A DNA stretch of 64,000 bases from Burkholderiaceae bacterium (GTDB lineage Bacteria; Pseudomonadota; Gammaproteobacteria; Burkholderiales; Burkholderiaceae), in contig CANFMT010000001.1 of the NCBI GenBank assembly GCA_947448415.1, positions 1 to 64,000 on the forward strand, written 5' to 3'. Both the position numbers and the translations under genes were made by a program. Under the pieces are notes generated by a model. That model ran no database searches and was not told where the DNA came from. It was given only the letters and a program-made list of their open reading frames with translations. Within the stretch, counting starts at the first letter, position 1. Each line of letters starts with the position of its first letter. Shown here piece after piece: positions 44,126-53,202 of the stretch.

Positions 44126-47100
44126 TTAATGGATCTCTTTAATCTTGCCTTGCGCAGAAATTAAATAAGCCTTACTTGGCTTATCACCCCTAATTCGCGC
44201 AAGTTCTGCCTGATAACCCTGCAACTGCTTACGATACTTTTCATATTTCTCGCTACCCACCTCTGGAATTGTCAGCTTGTAATCTAAGATTGCTAAGTGA
44301 TCTTCAAACTCTACTAAGCGGTCCATGCGATAACTCTTGCCATCTTCAGTGGCAATATCTAACTCGTTCCAAGCACAAACCCACTCTCCGGAGATGAGAT
44401 AGCGCTTTAACTCTGGCGCCTCTAGCACCGTCTTAGCACGAGCAATCAAGTTTTTTGCATGCTCTTGATCAATGCCAAGCCAATCAATGAGCTCTCGCTC
44501 GCTTGGCATTGTAGGCCGCGATGAATTGCTAGAGTCTGATGTGAGGAACTCAAGCAGCTTATGAAAGTTCGTGCCCTCTTCTAGAATTTCTGGGTCAGGA
44601 GCATTTTCCCCTTCGGCCTGCATGACTTGCGCCGTGGCGCCGCTCTCAATCGCAAGTAACTGCCGCTGCTGATTAAGTTGTGCCGGACCCCAGGAGACTC
44701 GAAAGTCTTCAATACTAAAAGTATCTGAAACTAGGGTGCTTTCTTTTGGAGCGCTTGACTGTTTCGCGTCATCACCTAAGATGTCTGGTACGAACTCCAT
44801 AGTGGGCAACTCGCCAAACTGCGCTCTTGCGTACCAAGATTTTGCATCCAATCCAGTTGGGTTGTTTACGGTAGGCTCTTTTGCTACGCCGCTAATCCAA
44901 AGACCTTGTTTAGCACGAGTCATCGCAACATAAAGTAAGTTCCAGTTTTCGTTTTGACTAATGACCTCTTCATCTTCTCGAATTTGACTACGAGGAGAAG
45001 TCAGGCTTGCCTTGGTATACATCGATAAGTGCGATGGACTTTTATCATTAGGCGACCACTCCAATAAGACGCCAGAATGATCAGCAGCTCCTACCGTATG
45101 ATTGGCATCCAAAATCATCACAAATGGGGACTCAAGACCTTTAGCTCCATGAATAGTCATGAGGCGTACGCGCCTATGCTTATCCTCGTCCGACATCTCG
45201 CTCTCATCATCCAATTGGGCAAGCTCTAGATCAGACTCTGCCTCTGCATCACCTTCATCTGGCGTTTCATCATCATCGCCTCGACGCATAGCATTGATCT
45301 CATCAATAAAGCGGCTCAAACTTGGGTAGCGACCACCATCCTGATTCAAGGACAGCTCTAAGAAAGCATCTAAATTGGCGATCACCTGCGCACGCGCCAA
45401 AGGCTGAGCACTCACAGCATACTGAAAACGTACATTACCTTCTTGGTAAATTTGATCCAACAAGTCATGCACTGGCAAGCGCTCTGCCAATATGCGCCAA
45501 TGCTCTAAAAAGCGAGCCGCCTTCTGAATGCCGGCATCCTGACTATCCTGCAGTGCATCCCACCAAGAGCGATATTGCTGATGATTGGCCTTAGCAATAT
45601 TTAGGCCCTGCATTTGTTGATCAGTAAAACTAAAAATCGGGCTTCTTAGCACCTGCGCCAAAGGTAGATCATGGCGCGGTGATAGCAAAACTGTGAGCAA
45701 TGCGATCAGATCATCAATCTCTAAAGTATTGAGTAGACCGCCAAGCCTAGAACTGTCATACGCTAGATCAGCCTCACGCAAAGCCCTTTCAAACTGTGGC
45801 AAATATTTGCGGCGCTTAACTAGCAATAAGAAATCGCTCTCTCTAGCCGCACGCCACACCATACGTCCATCTTGCTCATCCATCACCTGACGGGTTGCCA
45901 TGACATTGCGAATCAATTGACTAATTGCTTGACCCTCAAGATAGCGCTGTGTAGCAGAAACTGTTTGATTAACATCAGTGATAGGTAAATCAAAAGCATT
46001 ACCCACTCGAGGTGCCAACTCTTCCTTCACATAAGGAATGAGAGGTAATAGCACTGCCTCCCCCTCTTTTGAGTAGATTTCATTTGGCAATCCCTCTGAC
46101 AAAGGTTTCCACAAAGTATCTTGCTCATTAAACTCATAAGTGGGTGGCAATTGCGAGCGCGCAAATGTTGCATTGACTGCCTTATTAATACTGGGTGCGT
46201 TGCGACGCGTTGTATCTTGATCTAGCGCTATCGCACCCATCTCAGACTTTAAGAACTCTTTAGCACTTGCAAATAAACGAGGGTCCGCTCTGCGAAAACG
46301 ATAAATGGACTGTTTAGGATCTCCTACAATAAAGACGCTAGGCTTATTTTTGTCTTCGCCATATCCTTCAAACCATGAACGCAAAATTTGCCATTGCAAT
46401 GGATTCGTATCTTGAAACTCATCTATCAAGATATGTTTGTATCTAGCATCCAAACGGGCTTGTAAGTAAGCGGCGTTGGCCGAGTCAGCCATTAATTTAC
46501 TAACGCCAATCTCCAAATCATCAAAATCCCTTACTCGCATTGCCTCTTTAGCGGCAGTAGCGTGATCCATCATGCGCTCGCTCATAGCGAACCAAGCTTG
46601 ATTTAATTCATAAACCTCTTTTTCAGCCTGCCAATCCAAGAAATCAATAACTGCCTCTGCCCAAGCTTGCTTATAAGCGATGTGATCTGACTCTAGATGA
46701 CTTAAGCCCTCATTTTTGAGGTAGGCCTTCACTGCGCCAAGGGCCTTATTGTTATTAGAACGAGATCCGCCATCAGCATTTAAGAAAACAAGTTGCAGCA
46801 AAGATGCGACTTCCATGACGTCACCACCACGTTGCATGCACTCCAAGGCAGATACAAGACGTGGTGTGAATTCACTTTCCTGAGTGCTGCTATGAGCAAA
46901 ACAGCGCACTAAGAACTCAAAGTCTGCACGTGCTCTAGGCGCATTCCACATGCGCAGCAAAGGATTCTCCAAATTGAGTCTAGGTAAAAATTGTTTGAAG
47001 TACTCAATTGGGGTCACCCCTTTGGACTTGCAAGCCTGAGCAAAGAAAGTCCAGGCGCCACGTTGCTTCATGAGGCCATAGTTACCCATTAAAAATTTTT

Positions 47101-47644
47101 CAGTATTACTAGCGCCTAATTGCTTCAAGAGAACGTCATAGTGCACTCTGAGATCTGCGGGAAGATCGCCCCACCAATCATCTAAACATTCATCAAGTAA
47201 TCGCTTGCCATCTTCACGCAAACTAAAGCCGGGCTGTACTTCTGCGGAGATGGGGGCAGCGTTTAATAGCCTTCCAAACCAGCCATGGAAGGTATCGATT
47301 ACGATAGATTGTGGGCTCGCTAAGACTTTTAGATACAGGGCTTTAGCCTGCGGAAGCAATTTGACTGCCTCGGCATTTGTCAGCCCCCTCTTTTCTAACT
47401 CACTCGTAAGGGTTACATCATCAGCGCTAGAAAATTCTTGGAGTAAACCATACAGACGGTCACGCATCTCTTGCGCCGCTTTACGGGTAAAAGTTAAGGC
47501 AAGGATTTCATGGGGCTTTGCTCCTGCAAGCAAGAGGCGAATCATACGAGCTACCAATAGCCATGTTTTACCGCTACCAGCACAAGCGGAAACAATCACC
47601 GACTTATGAGGATCGCAGGCTATGGCGTTGTCAAACTTTTTCAC
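44126..47644 (-). CDS. addA: AddA-like helicase-nuclease subunit (UvrD/RecB-type helicase with C-terminal PD-(D/E)XK nuclease)
   Basis: About 1172 residues from the GTG at 47644, which overlaps the addB stop as GTGA and has AGGAAGGG ahead. An upstream ATG at 47731 lies deep inside addB. Helicase motifs: SACAGSGKT (Walker A, about 17-25), ALTFTRKAAQEM, LIDEFQDTNPLQW, VGDPKQSIYRFRRA, MTIHGAKGLESPFV and LLYVAMTRAKQGL. The nuclease part near the end has YRMDRLVEF and AILDYKLT (about 1118). With AddB it resects double-strand breaks to start recombination and takes the role of RecBCD. Confidence 0.88.
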   Translation of the reverse strand: MKKFDNAIACDPHKSVIVSACAGSGKTWLLVARMIRLLLAGAKPHEILALTFTRKAAQEMRDRLYGLLQEFSSADDVTLTSELEKRGLTNAEAVKLLPQAKALYLKVLASPQSIVIDTFHGWFGRLLNAAPISAEVQPGFSLREDGKRLLDECLDDWWGDLPADLRVHYDVLLKQLGASNTEKFLMGNYGLMKQRGAWTFFAQACKSKGVTPIEYFKQFLPRLNLENPLLRMWNAPRARADFEFLVRCFAHSSTQESEFTPRLVSALECMQRGGDVMEVASLLQLVFLNADGGSRSNNNKALGAVKAYLKNEGLSHLESDHIAYKQAWAEAVIDFLDWQAEKEVYELNQAWFAMSERMMDHATAAKEAMRVRDFDDLEIGVSKLMADSANAAYLQARLDARYKHILIDEFQDTNPLQWQILRSWFEGYGEDKNKPSVFIVGDPKQSIYRFRRADPRLFASAKEFLKSEMGAIALDQDTTRRNAPSINKAVNATFARSQLPPTYEFNEQDTLWKPLSEGLPNEIYSKEGEAVLLPLIPYVKEELAPRVGNAFDLPITDVNQTVSATQRYLEGQAISQLIRNVMATRQVMDEQDGRMVWRAARESDFLLLVKRRKYLPQFERALREADLAYDSSRLGGLLNTLEIDDLIALLTVLLSPRHDLPLAQVLRSPIFSFTDQQMQGLNIAKANHQQYRSWWDALQDSQDAGIQKAARFLEHWRILAERLPVHDLLDQIYQEGNVRFQYAVSAQPLARAQVIANLDAFLELSLNQDGGRYPSLSRFIDEINAMRRGDDDETPDEGDAEAESDLELAQLDDESEMSDEDKHRRVRLMTIHGAKGLESPFVMILDANHTVGAADHSGVLLEWSPNDKSPSHLSMYTKASLTSPRSQIREDEEVISQNENWNLLYVAMTRAKQGLWISGVAKEPTVNNPTGLDAKSWYARAQFGELPTMEFVPDILGDDAKQSSAPKESTLVSDTFSIEDFRVSWGPAQLNQQRQLLAIESGATAQVMQAEGENAPDPEILEEGTNFHKLLEFLTSDSSNSSRPTMPSERELIDWLGIDQEHAKNLIARAKTVLEAPELKRYLISGEWVCAWNELDIATEDGKSYRMDRLVEFEDHLAILDYKLTIPEVGSEKYEKYRKQLQGYQAELARIRGDKPSKAYLISAQGKIKEIH

Positions 47645-50631
47645 CACATACCCTTCCTGCAAATACCTCTTGCCTCGCAATACTGACATACGCCATCGGG
47701 CGCAAAAGCACTCAACTCCTTGCCTGACCACAACTTTTCAATGTCTTCAGTGATCTGTTTATTAAAGTGAGGCATTAATTCTGAAATATCCTCAACCTCT
47801 AGTGATCTCTGAAGTTTTTTATCTCTCTTAATATCTACTTTTAATGAAGCCCACTGCGCTTGAGTGACCTGACGATTCTGAAGGTGTGCGCTACCTGGGC
47901 TTTCGTTAACCCCCCGAGCATAAATCAGCAACTGCGGGTCATCCAACAGATGTTCAGCACGCTTTTTAATCTTAGCCATAGATTGATTTTTGTAATCAAT
48001 CACTTCAGCCTGTTTTTCATCTTGAGTATTGATATCAAAGCGATCGGCGCGCCCCTCAATCCGAATCATGCGATCCTCGCCTTCCGGACCAATAAAATGT
48101 AAATCAAAGCCAACTTTTTGCTCAGCATTTTGATAGCGCCATCCACTTGCTTCTCGTTGAAGCTGCCACTCAACAAAACTTGGAATTTGTTTTTGCCAGT
48201 CACGCAAGGTTCCCAGCACTCTGCTATCACCCTCGATTAAGCGCTTAAATTCTTTTTCAGAGATGGCGGACAACTGATTCTCCATCCATGAACGACGATC
48301 TTGAGTGCTATGAATAATGGCTGAATTAGGATTTTGTTCTTCAGTCTTAAGGGCCTGGTAAAAATTTCGCAGCAAAGCATGCAATGATTGCCCTGCCAGT
48401 GAAGCATCAAAGCCGTCTTCAAATTCTTTTGCTTCTCGTAGCCCTAATAAACTACGCACGTAATATTTGTATGGGCAATCTCTTAAAGCTTTATAGGCAC
48501 TGGGGCTCATCGATAGCGGTAAGGGCAAATCGTGATCTACAGTAGTCACCGCCCGCTGAAGCGGCTTTGCTTTACCTTCATACAACTCAGGTTGTGCGAC
48601 TTCTACTTTCCATTGTGGCAATTGGGCTTGCAGGCGCTGAATCCAGGCAGATGGCCTAAGCGGTTCACCACTTTTGCTTTTGCTTTGCCATAACAAATCA
48701 ACAGCGTCACAAGAAATTAATAGTTGCGACAAATCTCGCGATTGCTGAACATATTGCGCATTCATCGTTGATGCTTTGAGTAAGCGATTTAACGCGTCTG
48801 AGAAAAATAAGGGTGGCTCAGAAAATGCAGGCAATTGTTGCTCATCACATCCCACAACTACTACCGCATCAAACGTTCTTAAGCGCGTTGAACTCAAAGG
48901 CAAGATGCTTAAGCTAGCTTGCGCTTCATTGCCGACCTCTTCATACGAAGCCTCCTCCATCACTGATTTAATGAGGCTAATCCACTCGGGAAGGCGCATC
49001 GCCACACCTTGGTAATCAGTAGCATGTAAATCAAAGGTATTAATCACTTCAAGCAATTGCTTGCCAGCAGCGTCCTTTTCTAAAGCCTTAGCCATCCCAG
49101 TGTCTTGCAAATTCTGATGCAATAGTGCGTAGGCACTTGAGCAATTAAGCGCGATCTCTTGCCAAGCATGATGTCGTCCCCTCACAAATTGCAAGAGCTT
49201 CAATAGAGCCTCATTCGGACTAGCCGCATGACTAACTGCATAAGCATTAGCCCGCTCAATGGCCATATAAAACGTTTCCCAACCTGACTTAGCCTGACTT
49301 GCAATCAAGATATCCTCAAGTTGGGCTACCAGACCAATACAAACCTCGGGGGATTTTTCAATACAAGCCGAAATATTGATATAAGGGTTTTGCAAGAACT
49401 CTAATAAAGCACTTGCTGTTGGCCCCTCCTTAGGAGAGCGAATGAGCTCTAACCAACTATTCAGTGCCGCTGCTGCGCGAGTAGTGTCTAACTTCCAACC
49501 AGTTTCATCACGAATATTCAGTGCGGGACCTAAACGAGCCAACAATGCCCTTGCTCTTCTTGCGGCCAAGCGATCTTGTGCAACTAAGGCAATATTTTTC
49601 TTACCTGCAATCAGGTGACGCTCAATTGTCTTCGCTGCGGACCATGCTAACTCTTCAAAACGTCTTGCTGATATCAAACTCCAATCTTGATAAGGTGCCG
49701 CTTGAATATTGGCTTGTAGTTGTTTTTCTTGCTCTACATTTAATTCAATGAGTTCGCCAGCAAAGTCCTCTCCTGCAAGCGCCTCCGACCACAGCGCAAT
49801 AGAGCGCCAATCTAATGTTGCCTCTACAACTATCGCGTATTGAGCGTAGTCAGCTAAATACCGACTCATCATCTCCCGATCAATTGGCTTTGGGTCAGCA
49901 GTCTGAACCCATATTAGAGGTCTTGCATTACTGAGGTTGGCTTTAGCTAAATTTAAGTGCGCAGCCATTGCAAATTGTTTGCGAAAAACTGCATCTCCTG
50001 CACCACTTAAGTAGCGCCAGAAAGTCAGTAACACTTCTGATTCTTGATCAACAACTTTTCGAGAAAGATCTGGGTACGCTTGCGCTATAGTTTTCTCTAA
50101 TAGACCTTCTAATTTTTTAGTCCACAATTCTGAATCTAATTCACCGCTCTCAATTAAGAGATTTAACTGATCATGTAATTGAACGACGATGGCTTCAGAC
50201 AAAAGATCGCAAGCATCAATGACTGATTTAGCCAGTCCCCATGCACCAGAGTCACTCTCTGCTTTAAACCAAGTCTTAAGCTTGGGATGTTTGCGCAGAT
50301 TGATATACACCGATAGCCATCTCTCAAGATCACTTTGTTTCTTGGGAAATTGCCATGCGCCTGGCGCAGCTTCCAGCCAATCAGTAAAACTAATGACTTG
50401 AGGTAAGAAGGCAATATTGCTCGGCAGATCTTTTGGCCGATTTTTCTCAAGAGCCGCCCTCACTCCAATTAATGGGCCAGCCGTACTCAGCACCACCAAA
50501 GGACGCTGATTAGTTTGCACTGCACAATTCCAAATTCCCTTCGCCAACTCATTTAGCGCCTCAGCGTTAGGCGTTATCGCCCACGGCTGTGGCTGCTTTT
50601 GGTCGGAAATCAGAGGAAATGACTGAGACAT
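47641..50631 (-). CDS. addB: AddB-like nuclease subunit with predicted [4Fe-4S] cluster
   Basis: 996 residues. A degenerate helicase-like N-terminal half is followed by a RecB-type nuclease: GRADRFD and VIDYKNQ (about 875). Four cysteines typical of the AddB/Cas4 iron-sulfur nuclease are present: one in ALRDCPYKYYVRSLLG (about 719) and Cys982, Cys985 and Cys991 in CQYCEARGIC at the C-terminus. The cluster pins the nuclease fold. The gene overlaps addA by 4 bp; no clear ribosome site precedes its ATG. The Chi-like recognition sequence is unknown. Confidence 0.85.
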   Translation of the reverse strand: MSQSFPLISDQKQPQPWAITPNAEALNELAKGIWNCAVQTNQRPLVVLSTAGPLIGVRAALEKNRPKDLPSNIAFLPQVISFTDWLEAAPGAWQFPKKQSDLERWLSVYINLRKHPKLKTWFKAESDSGAWGLAKSVIDACDLLSEAIVVQLHDQLNLLIESGELDSELWTKKLEGLLEKTIAQAYPDLSRKVVDQESEVLLTFWRYLSGAGDAVFRKQFAMAAHLNLAKANLSNARPLIWVQTADPKPIDREMMSRYLADYAQYAIVVEATLDWRSIALWSEALAGEDFAGELIELNVEQEKQLQANIQAAPYQDWSLISARRFEELAWSAAKTIERHLIAGKKNIALVAQDRLAARRARALLARLGPALNIRDETGWKLDTTRAAAALNSWLELIRSPKEGPTASALLEFLQNPYINISACIEKSPEVCIGLVAQLEDILIASQAKSGWETFYMAIERANAYAVSHAASPNEALLKLLQFVRGRHHAWQEIALNCSSAYALLHQNLQDTGMAKALEKDAAGKQLLEVINTFDLHATDYQGVAMRLPEWISLIKSVMEEASYEEVGNEAQASLSILPLSSTRLRTFDAVVVVGCDEQQLPAFSEPPLFFSDALNRLLKASTMNAQYVQQSRDLSQLLISCDAVDLLWQSKSKSGEPLRPSAWIQRLQAQLPQWKVEVAQPELYEGKAKPLQRAVTTVDHDLPLPLSMSPSAYKALRDCPYKYYVRSLLGLREAKEFEDGFDASLAGQSLHALLRNFYQALKTEEQNPNSAIIHSTQDRRSWMENQLSAISEKEFKRLIEGDSRVLGTLRDWQKQIPSFVEWQLQREASGWRYQNAEQKVGFDLHFIGPEGEDRMIRIEGRADRFDINTQDEKQAEVIDYKNQSMAKIKKRAEHLLDDPQLLIYARGVNESPGSAHLQNRQVTQAQWASLKVDIKRDKKLQRSLEVEDISELMPHFNKQITEDIEKLWSGKELSAFAPDGVCQYCEARGICRKGMW

Positions 50632-50728
50632 TGGGTGAGTATTGATCTATTTTGAGCAGAACGTTCCGCTTATTGCTAATATAAGCGTTGTAACGCAATA
50701 ACTAAATAAGTCTAAATAAGGAATTTTC

Positions 50729-51055
50729 ATGAGTGCCGGCATTAAATATGTAACTGACGCCTCTTTCGAACAAGACGTCCTCAAGTCCGATAAACCTGTT
50801 CTGCTCGACTTTTGGGCTGAATGGTGCGGTCCTTGCAAAATGATTGGTCCGATCCTGGAAGAGCTCGCCGGTGATTATGGTGACAAACTCCAAATCGCAA
50901 AAATGAACGTAGATGAGAACCAAGGTGTGCCTGCCCAGTTCAATATTCGCGGCATTCCGACTTTGATCCTCTTCAAAAATGGCACCGTGGCTGCTCAAAA
51001 AGTAGGCGCTTTGGCCAAATCTCAGTTGACCGCTTTTATTGATAGTCATCTGTAA
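50729..51055 (+). CDS. trxA: Thioredoxin 1
   Basis: 108 residues, the standard length. Active site WCGPC with Cys33 and Cys36, the preceding [10 protein letters not shown], and the cis-proline in RGIPTLILF. It reduces cytosolic disulfides using thioredoxin reductase. AAGGA is 6 bp before the ATG. It is separate from rho by a terminator but keeps the trxA-rho-rpmE order common in Burkholderiales. Confidence 0.97.
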   Translation: MSAGIKYVTDASFEQDVLKSDKPVLLDFWAEWCGPCKMIGPILEELAGDYGDKLQIAKMNVDENQGVPAQFNIRGIPTLILFKNGTVAAQKVGALAKSQLTAFIDSHL

Positions 51056-51065
51056 ATAGTCTCAG

Positions 51066-51098
51066 ACCACAGGCTCACCAGTTGAACCTGTGGTTTTT
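51066..51098 (+). terminator. Intrinsic terminator of trxA
   Basis: ACCACAGG (51066-51073), 13-nt loop, CCTGTGGT (51087-51094), then T-run to 51098. Confidence 0.88.
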
Positions 51099-51164
51099 AA
51101 CGATTTTCAGCACTTGTCAGTCTCGTTTTTTAGTGTAGTATTGCATTTAACAGTAGTTCTGCAC

Positions 51165-51325
51165 TCTCTCTAGAGCGCTCATTCCCAGCAATTTATCCCC
51201 CCATCTTTTAGCAAACATTCAAAATTCTGTTTTTCCACATCCGTCTGATCTGATTCAAGACAGCACAATCTCAAATCAAATTTATTTCATTCTGATTTTC
51301 CCTTTTATTTACACCCGAGAACCAC
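51165..51325 (+). promoter_or_regulatory. C-rich, G-poor leader of rho, possible Rho autoregulation site
   Basis: In 51181-51325 I count 41 C and 11 G, with C-patches such as ATCCCCCCATC and TTCCACATCCG spaced along unpaired-looking, pyrimidine-rich DNA. Rho loads on such C-rich, G-poor RNA, and rho genes are commonly controlled by Rho-dependent attenuation in the leader. No strong hairpin interrupts the stretch. The function is inferred. Confidence 0.5.
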
Positions 51326-52588
51326 ATGCAATTAACTGAACTCAAAGGCCTCCACGTATCCGCTCTGCTCGAAATGGCAGCTAGCTTGGAGATTGAAAAT
51401 ACTCAACGGATGCGCAAACAAGAATTAATGTTTGCGATTCTGAAAAAACGTGCGAAGGCTGGTGAAACTGTTTTCGGCGATGGCACTTTAGAAGTGCTGC
51501 CTGATGGCTTTGGTTTCTTGCGTTCCCCTGAAGCCTCTTACATGGCTTCACCGGACGATATCTACATCTCTCCTGCACAGATTCGCCGCTTTAACTTGCA
51601 CACCGGTGACAGCGTTGAAGGCGAAGTTCGCACCCCTAAAGATGGCGAGCGCTACTTTGCATTGGTGAAGGTCGACAAGATCAACGGCTTGGCTCCAGAA
51701 GCGCTTAAGAACCGCATCATGTTCGAGAACTTAACGCCTTTACACCCGAATAGAGTTATTAGCCTAGAGCGTGATATCAAGGCTGAGGAGAACTTGACTG
51801 GCCGCATTATCGACATGATCTCCCCTATTGGTTACGGCCAACGTGGATTGATTGTGGCATCACCAAAGTCTGGTAAGACCGTGATGATGCAGCACATTGC
51901 ACATGCTATTGCAGCAAATAATCCCGAGGCTATTCTGATCGTATTGCTCGTTGATGAGCGCCCTGAAGAGGTTACCGAAATGCAACGCTCCGTGCGCGGT
52001 GAAGTCGTTGCCTCAACTTTTGATGAGCCAGCCGTACGTCACGTTCAAGTTGCCGAGATGGTGATTGAAAAAGCAAAACGTTTGGTAGAAATGGGTAAAG
52101 ATGTCATCATCTTGCTTGATTCGATCACACGTCTTGCGCGCGCGTACAACACTGTAGTTCCTTCATCAGGCAAAGTACTTTCTGGTGGTGTAGACGCTAA
52201 TGCATTGCAACGCCCTAAGCGCTTCTTTGGTGCTGCTCGTAATATTGAAGAAGGTGGCTCTTTAACCATCATCGCTACAGCCCTGATTGAAACTGGTAGT
52301 CGTATGGATGACCTCATTTATGAGGAATTTAAAGGTACCGGCAATATGGAAGTTCATCTTGAGCGTCGCTTGGCTGAACGCCGCGTTTACCCATCGATCA
52401 ACCTCAATAAGTCCGGCACCCGCCGTGAAGAGTTGCTGGTTAAAGCTGAAAATCTCCAGAAGATCTGGGTATTACGTAAATTGCTGGCAGATATGGACGA
52501 TATTGAAGCGATGAACTTCATTGTGGACAAGCTCAAATCAACCAAAAATAATGGCGAATTCTTCGACCTAATGCGTCGCGGAGGCTAA
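51326..52588 (+). CDS. rho: Transcription termination factor Rho
   Basis: 420 residues, the E. coli length. N-terminal helical domain ([33 protein letters not shown]), cold-shock RNA-binding region [23 protein letters not shown], Walker A SPKSGKT (179-185), Walker [17 protein letters not shown], and the Q/R loop region of the hexameric ATPase. It ends transcription at C-rich, untranslated RNA. A strong terminator follows. Confidence 0.98.
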   Translation: MQLTELKGLHVSALLEMAASLEIENTQRMRKQELMFAILKKRAKAGETVFGDGTLEVLPDGFGFLRSPEASYMASPDDIYISPAQIRRFNLHTGDSVEGEVRTPKDGERYFALVKVDKINGLAPEALKNRIMFENLTPLHPNRVISLERDIKAEENLTGRIIDMISPIGYGQRGLIVASPKSGKTVMMQHIAHAIAANNPEAILIVLLVDERPEEVTEMQRSVRGEVVASTFDEPAVRHVQVAEMVIEKAKRLVEMGKDVIILLDSITRLARAYNTVVPSSGKVLSGGVDANALQRPKRFFGAARNIEEGGSLTIIATALIETGSRMDDLIYEEFKGTGNMEVHLERRLAERRVYPSINLNKSGTRREELLVKAENLQKIWVLRKLLADMDDIEAMNFIVDKLKSTKNNGEFFDLMRRGG

Positions 52589-52603
52589 TTTAGGGGTTCT
52601 GGA

Positions 52604-52622
52604 GGGGCTTTTAGCCCCTTTT
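52604..52622 (+). terminator. Intrinsic terminator of rho
   Basis: GGGGCT (52604-52609), loop TTT, AGCCCC (52613-52618) and TTTT. An outer TAGGGG/CCCCTA pair (52591-52629) lengthens the stem. Confidence 0.85.
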
Positions 52623-52655
52623 ACCCCCTAAAACTGCGCTTTGTTGTTGATTTCA

Positions 52656-52664
52656 TGGCATAAT
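52656..52664 (+). promoter_or_regulatory. Possible extended -10 promoter of rpmE
   Basis: TGGCATAAT matches an extended -10 (TGnTATAAT) with one mismatch, about 100 bp ahead of rpmE and just past the rho terminator. No convincing -35 hexamer is seen. Confidence 0.35.
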
Positions 52665-52765
52665 TTCGCTTTTGCTACTTCCGTAGCTGCTTTTAAAACC
52701 TGGGAAAGTATTTAGGTTGAGAAGTTGGATTTAACTTAAACGGCTACCCGCTAATTGGACTCAAA

Positions 52766-53113
52766 ATGAAACCTGGCATTCACCCCGAATATCGTGAAAT
52801 CGTCTTTGTAGACGTTTCCAATAACTTCAGCTTCAAGACTCGCTCCACTATGTCCACTAAAGAGAAAATCAAGTGGGAAGATGGCAATGAATATCCATTA
52901 GCCAAGATCGAGACTTCTTCTGAATCACACCCTTTTTACACTGGCACCCAGAAAATCATGGATACCGCTGGTCGCGTTGAGAAATTCCGTCAGAAATTCG
53001 GTACTAAAGCTGTTGCTAAAGCTTCCGGTGATGGCGCTGCTAAAACAGCCGAGAAAAAAGCTGCTGCTGCAGAAGCTAAGGCTGCTGAAAAGACAGCTAA
53101 GAAGAAGGCTTAA
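52766..53113 (+). CDS. rpmE2: 50S ribosomal protein L31, type B (zinc-free), with C-terminal extension
   Basis: 115 residues. [18 protein letters not shown] and [20 protein letters not shown] are the L31 core, and no cysteines are present, so this is the zinc-independent paralogue type. The core ends near residue 80; a tail of about 30 residues follows, made almost only of Ala, Lys and Glu, probably flexible and RNA-contacting. It follows rho and ends in a terminator. Confidence 0.95.
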   Translation: MKPGIHPEYREIVFVDVSNNFSFKTRSTMSTKEKIKWEDGNEYPLAKIETSSESHPFYTGTQKIMDTAGRVEKFRQKFGTKAVAKASGDGAAKTAEKKAAAAEAKAAEKTAKKKA

Positions 53114-53162
53114 ACCACTTCTATTCGCAGGGTATGTTAAATACCTGCTCTGCGAGATAATC

Positions 53163-53186
53163 AAGGCAGCGTTTGCTGCCTTTTTT
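53163..53186 (+). terminator. Intrinsic terminator of rpmE2
   Basis: GGCAGC (53165-53170), loop GTTT, GCTGCC (53175-53180), then six T. Confidence 0.92.
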
Positions 53187-53202
53187 ATTTCCAACTTCAT
53201 AA

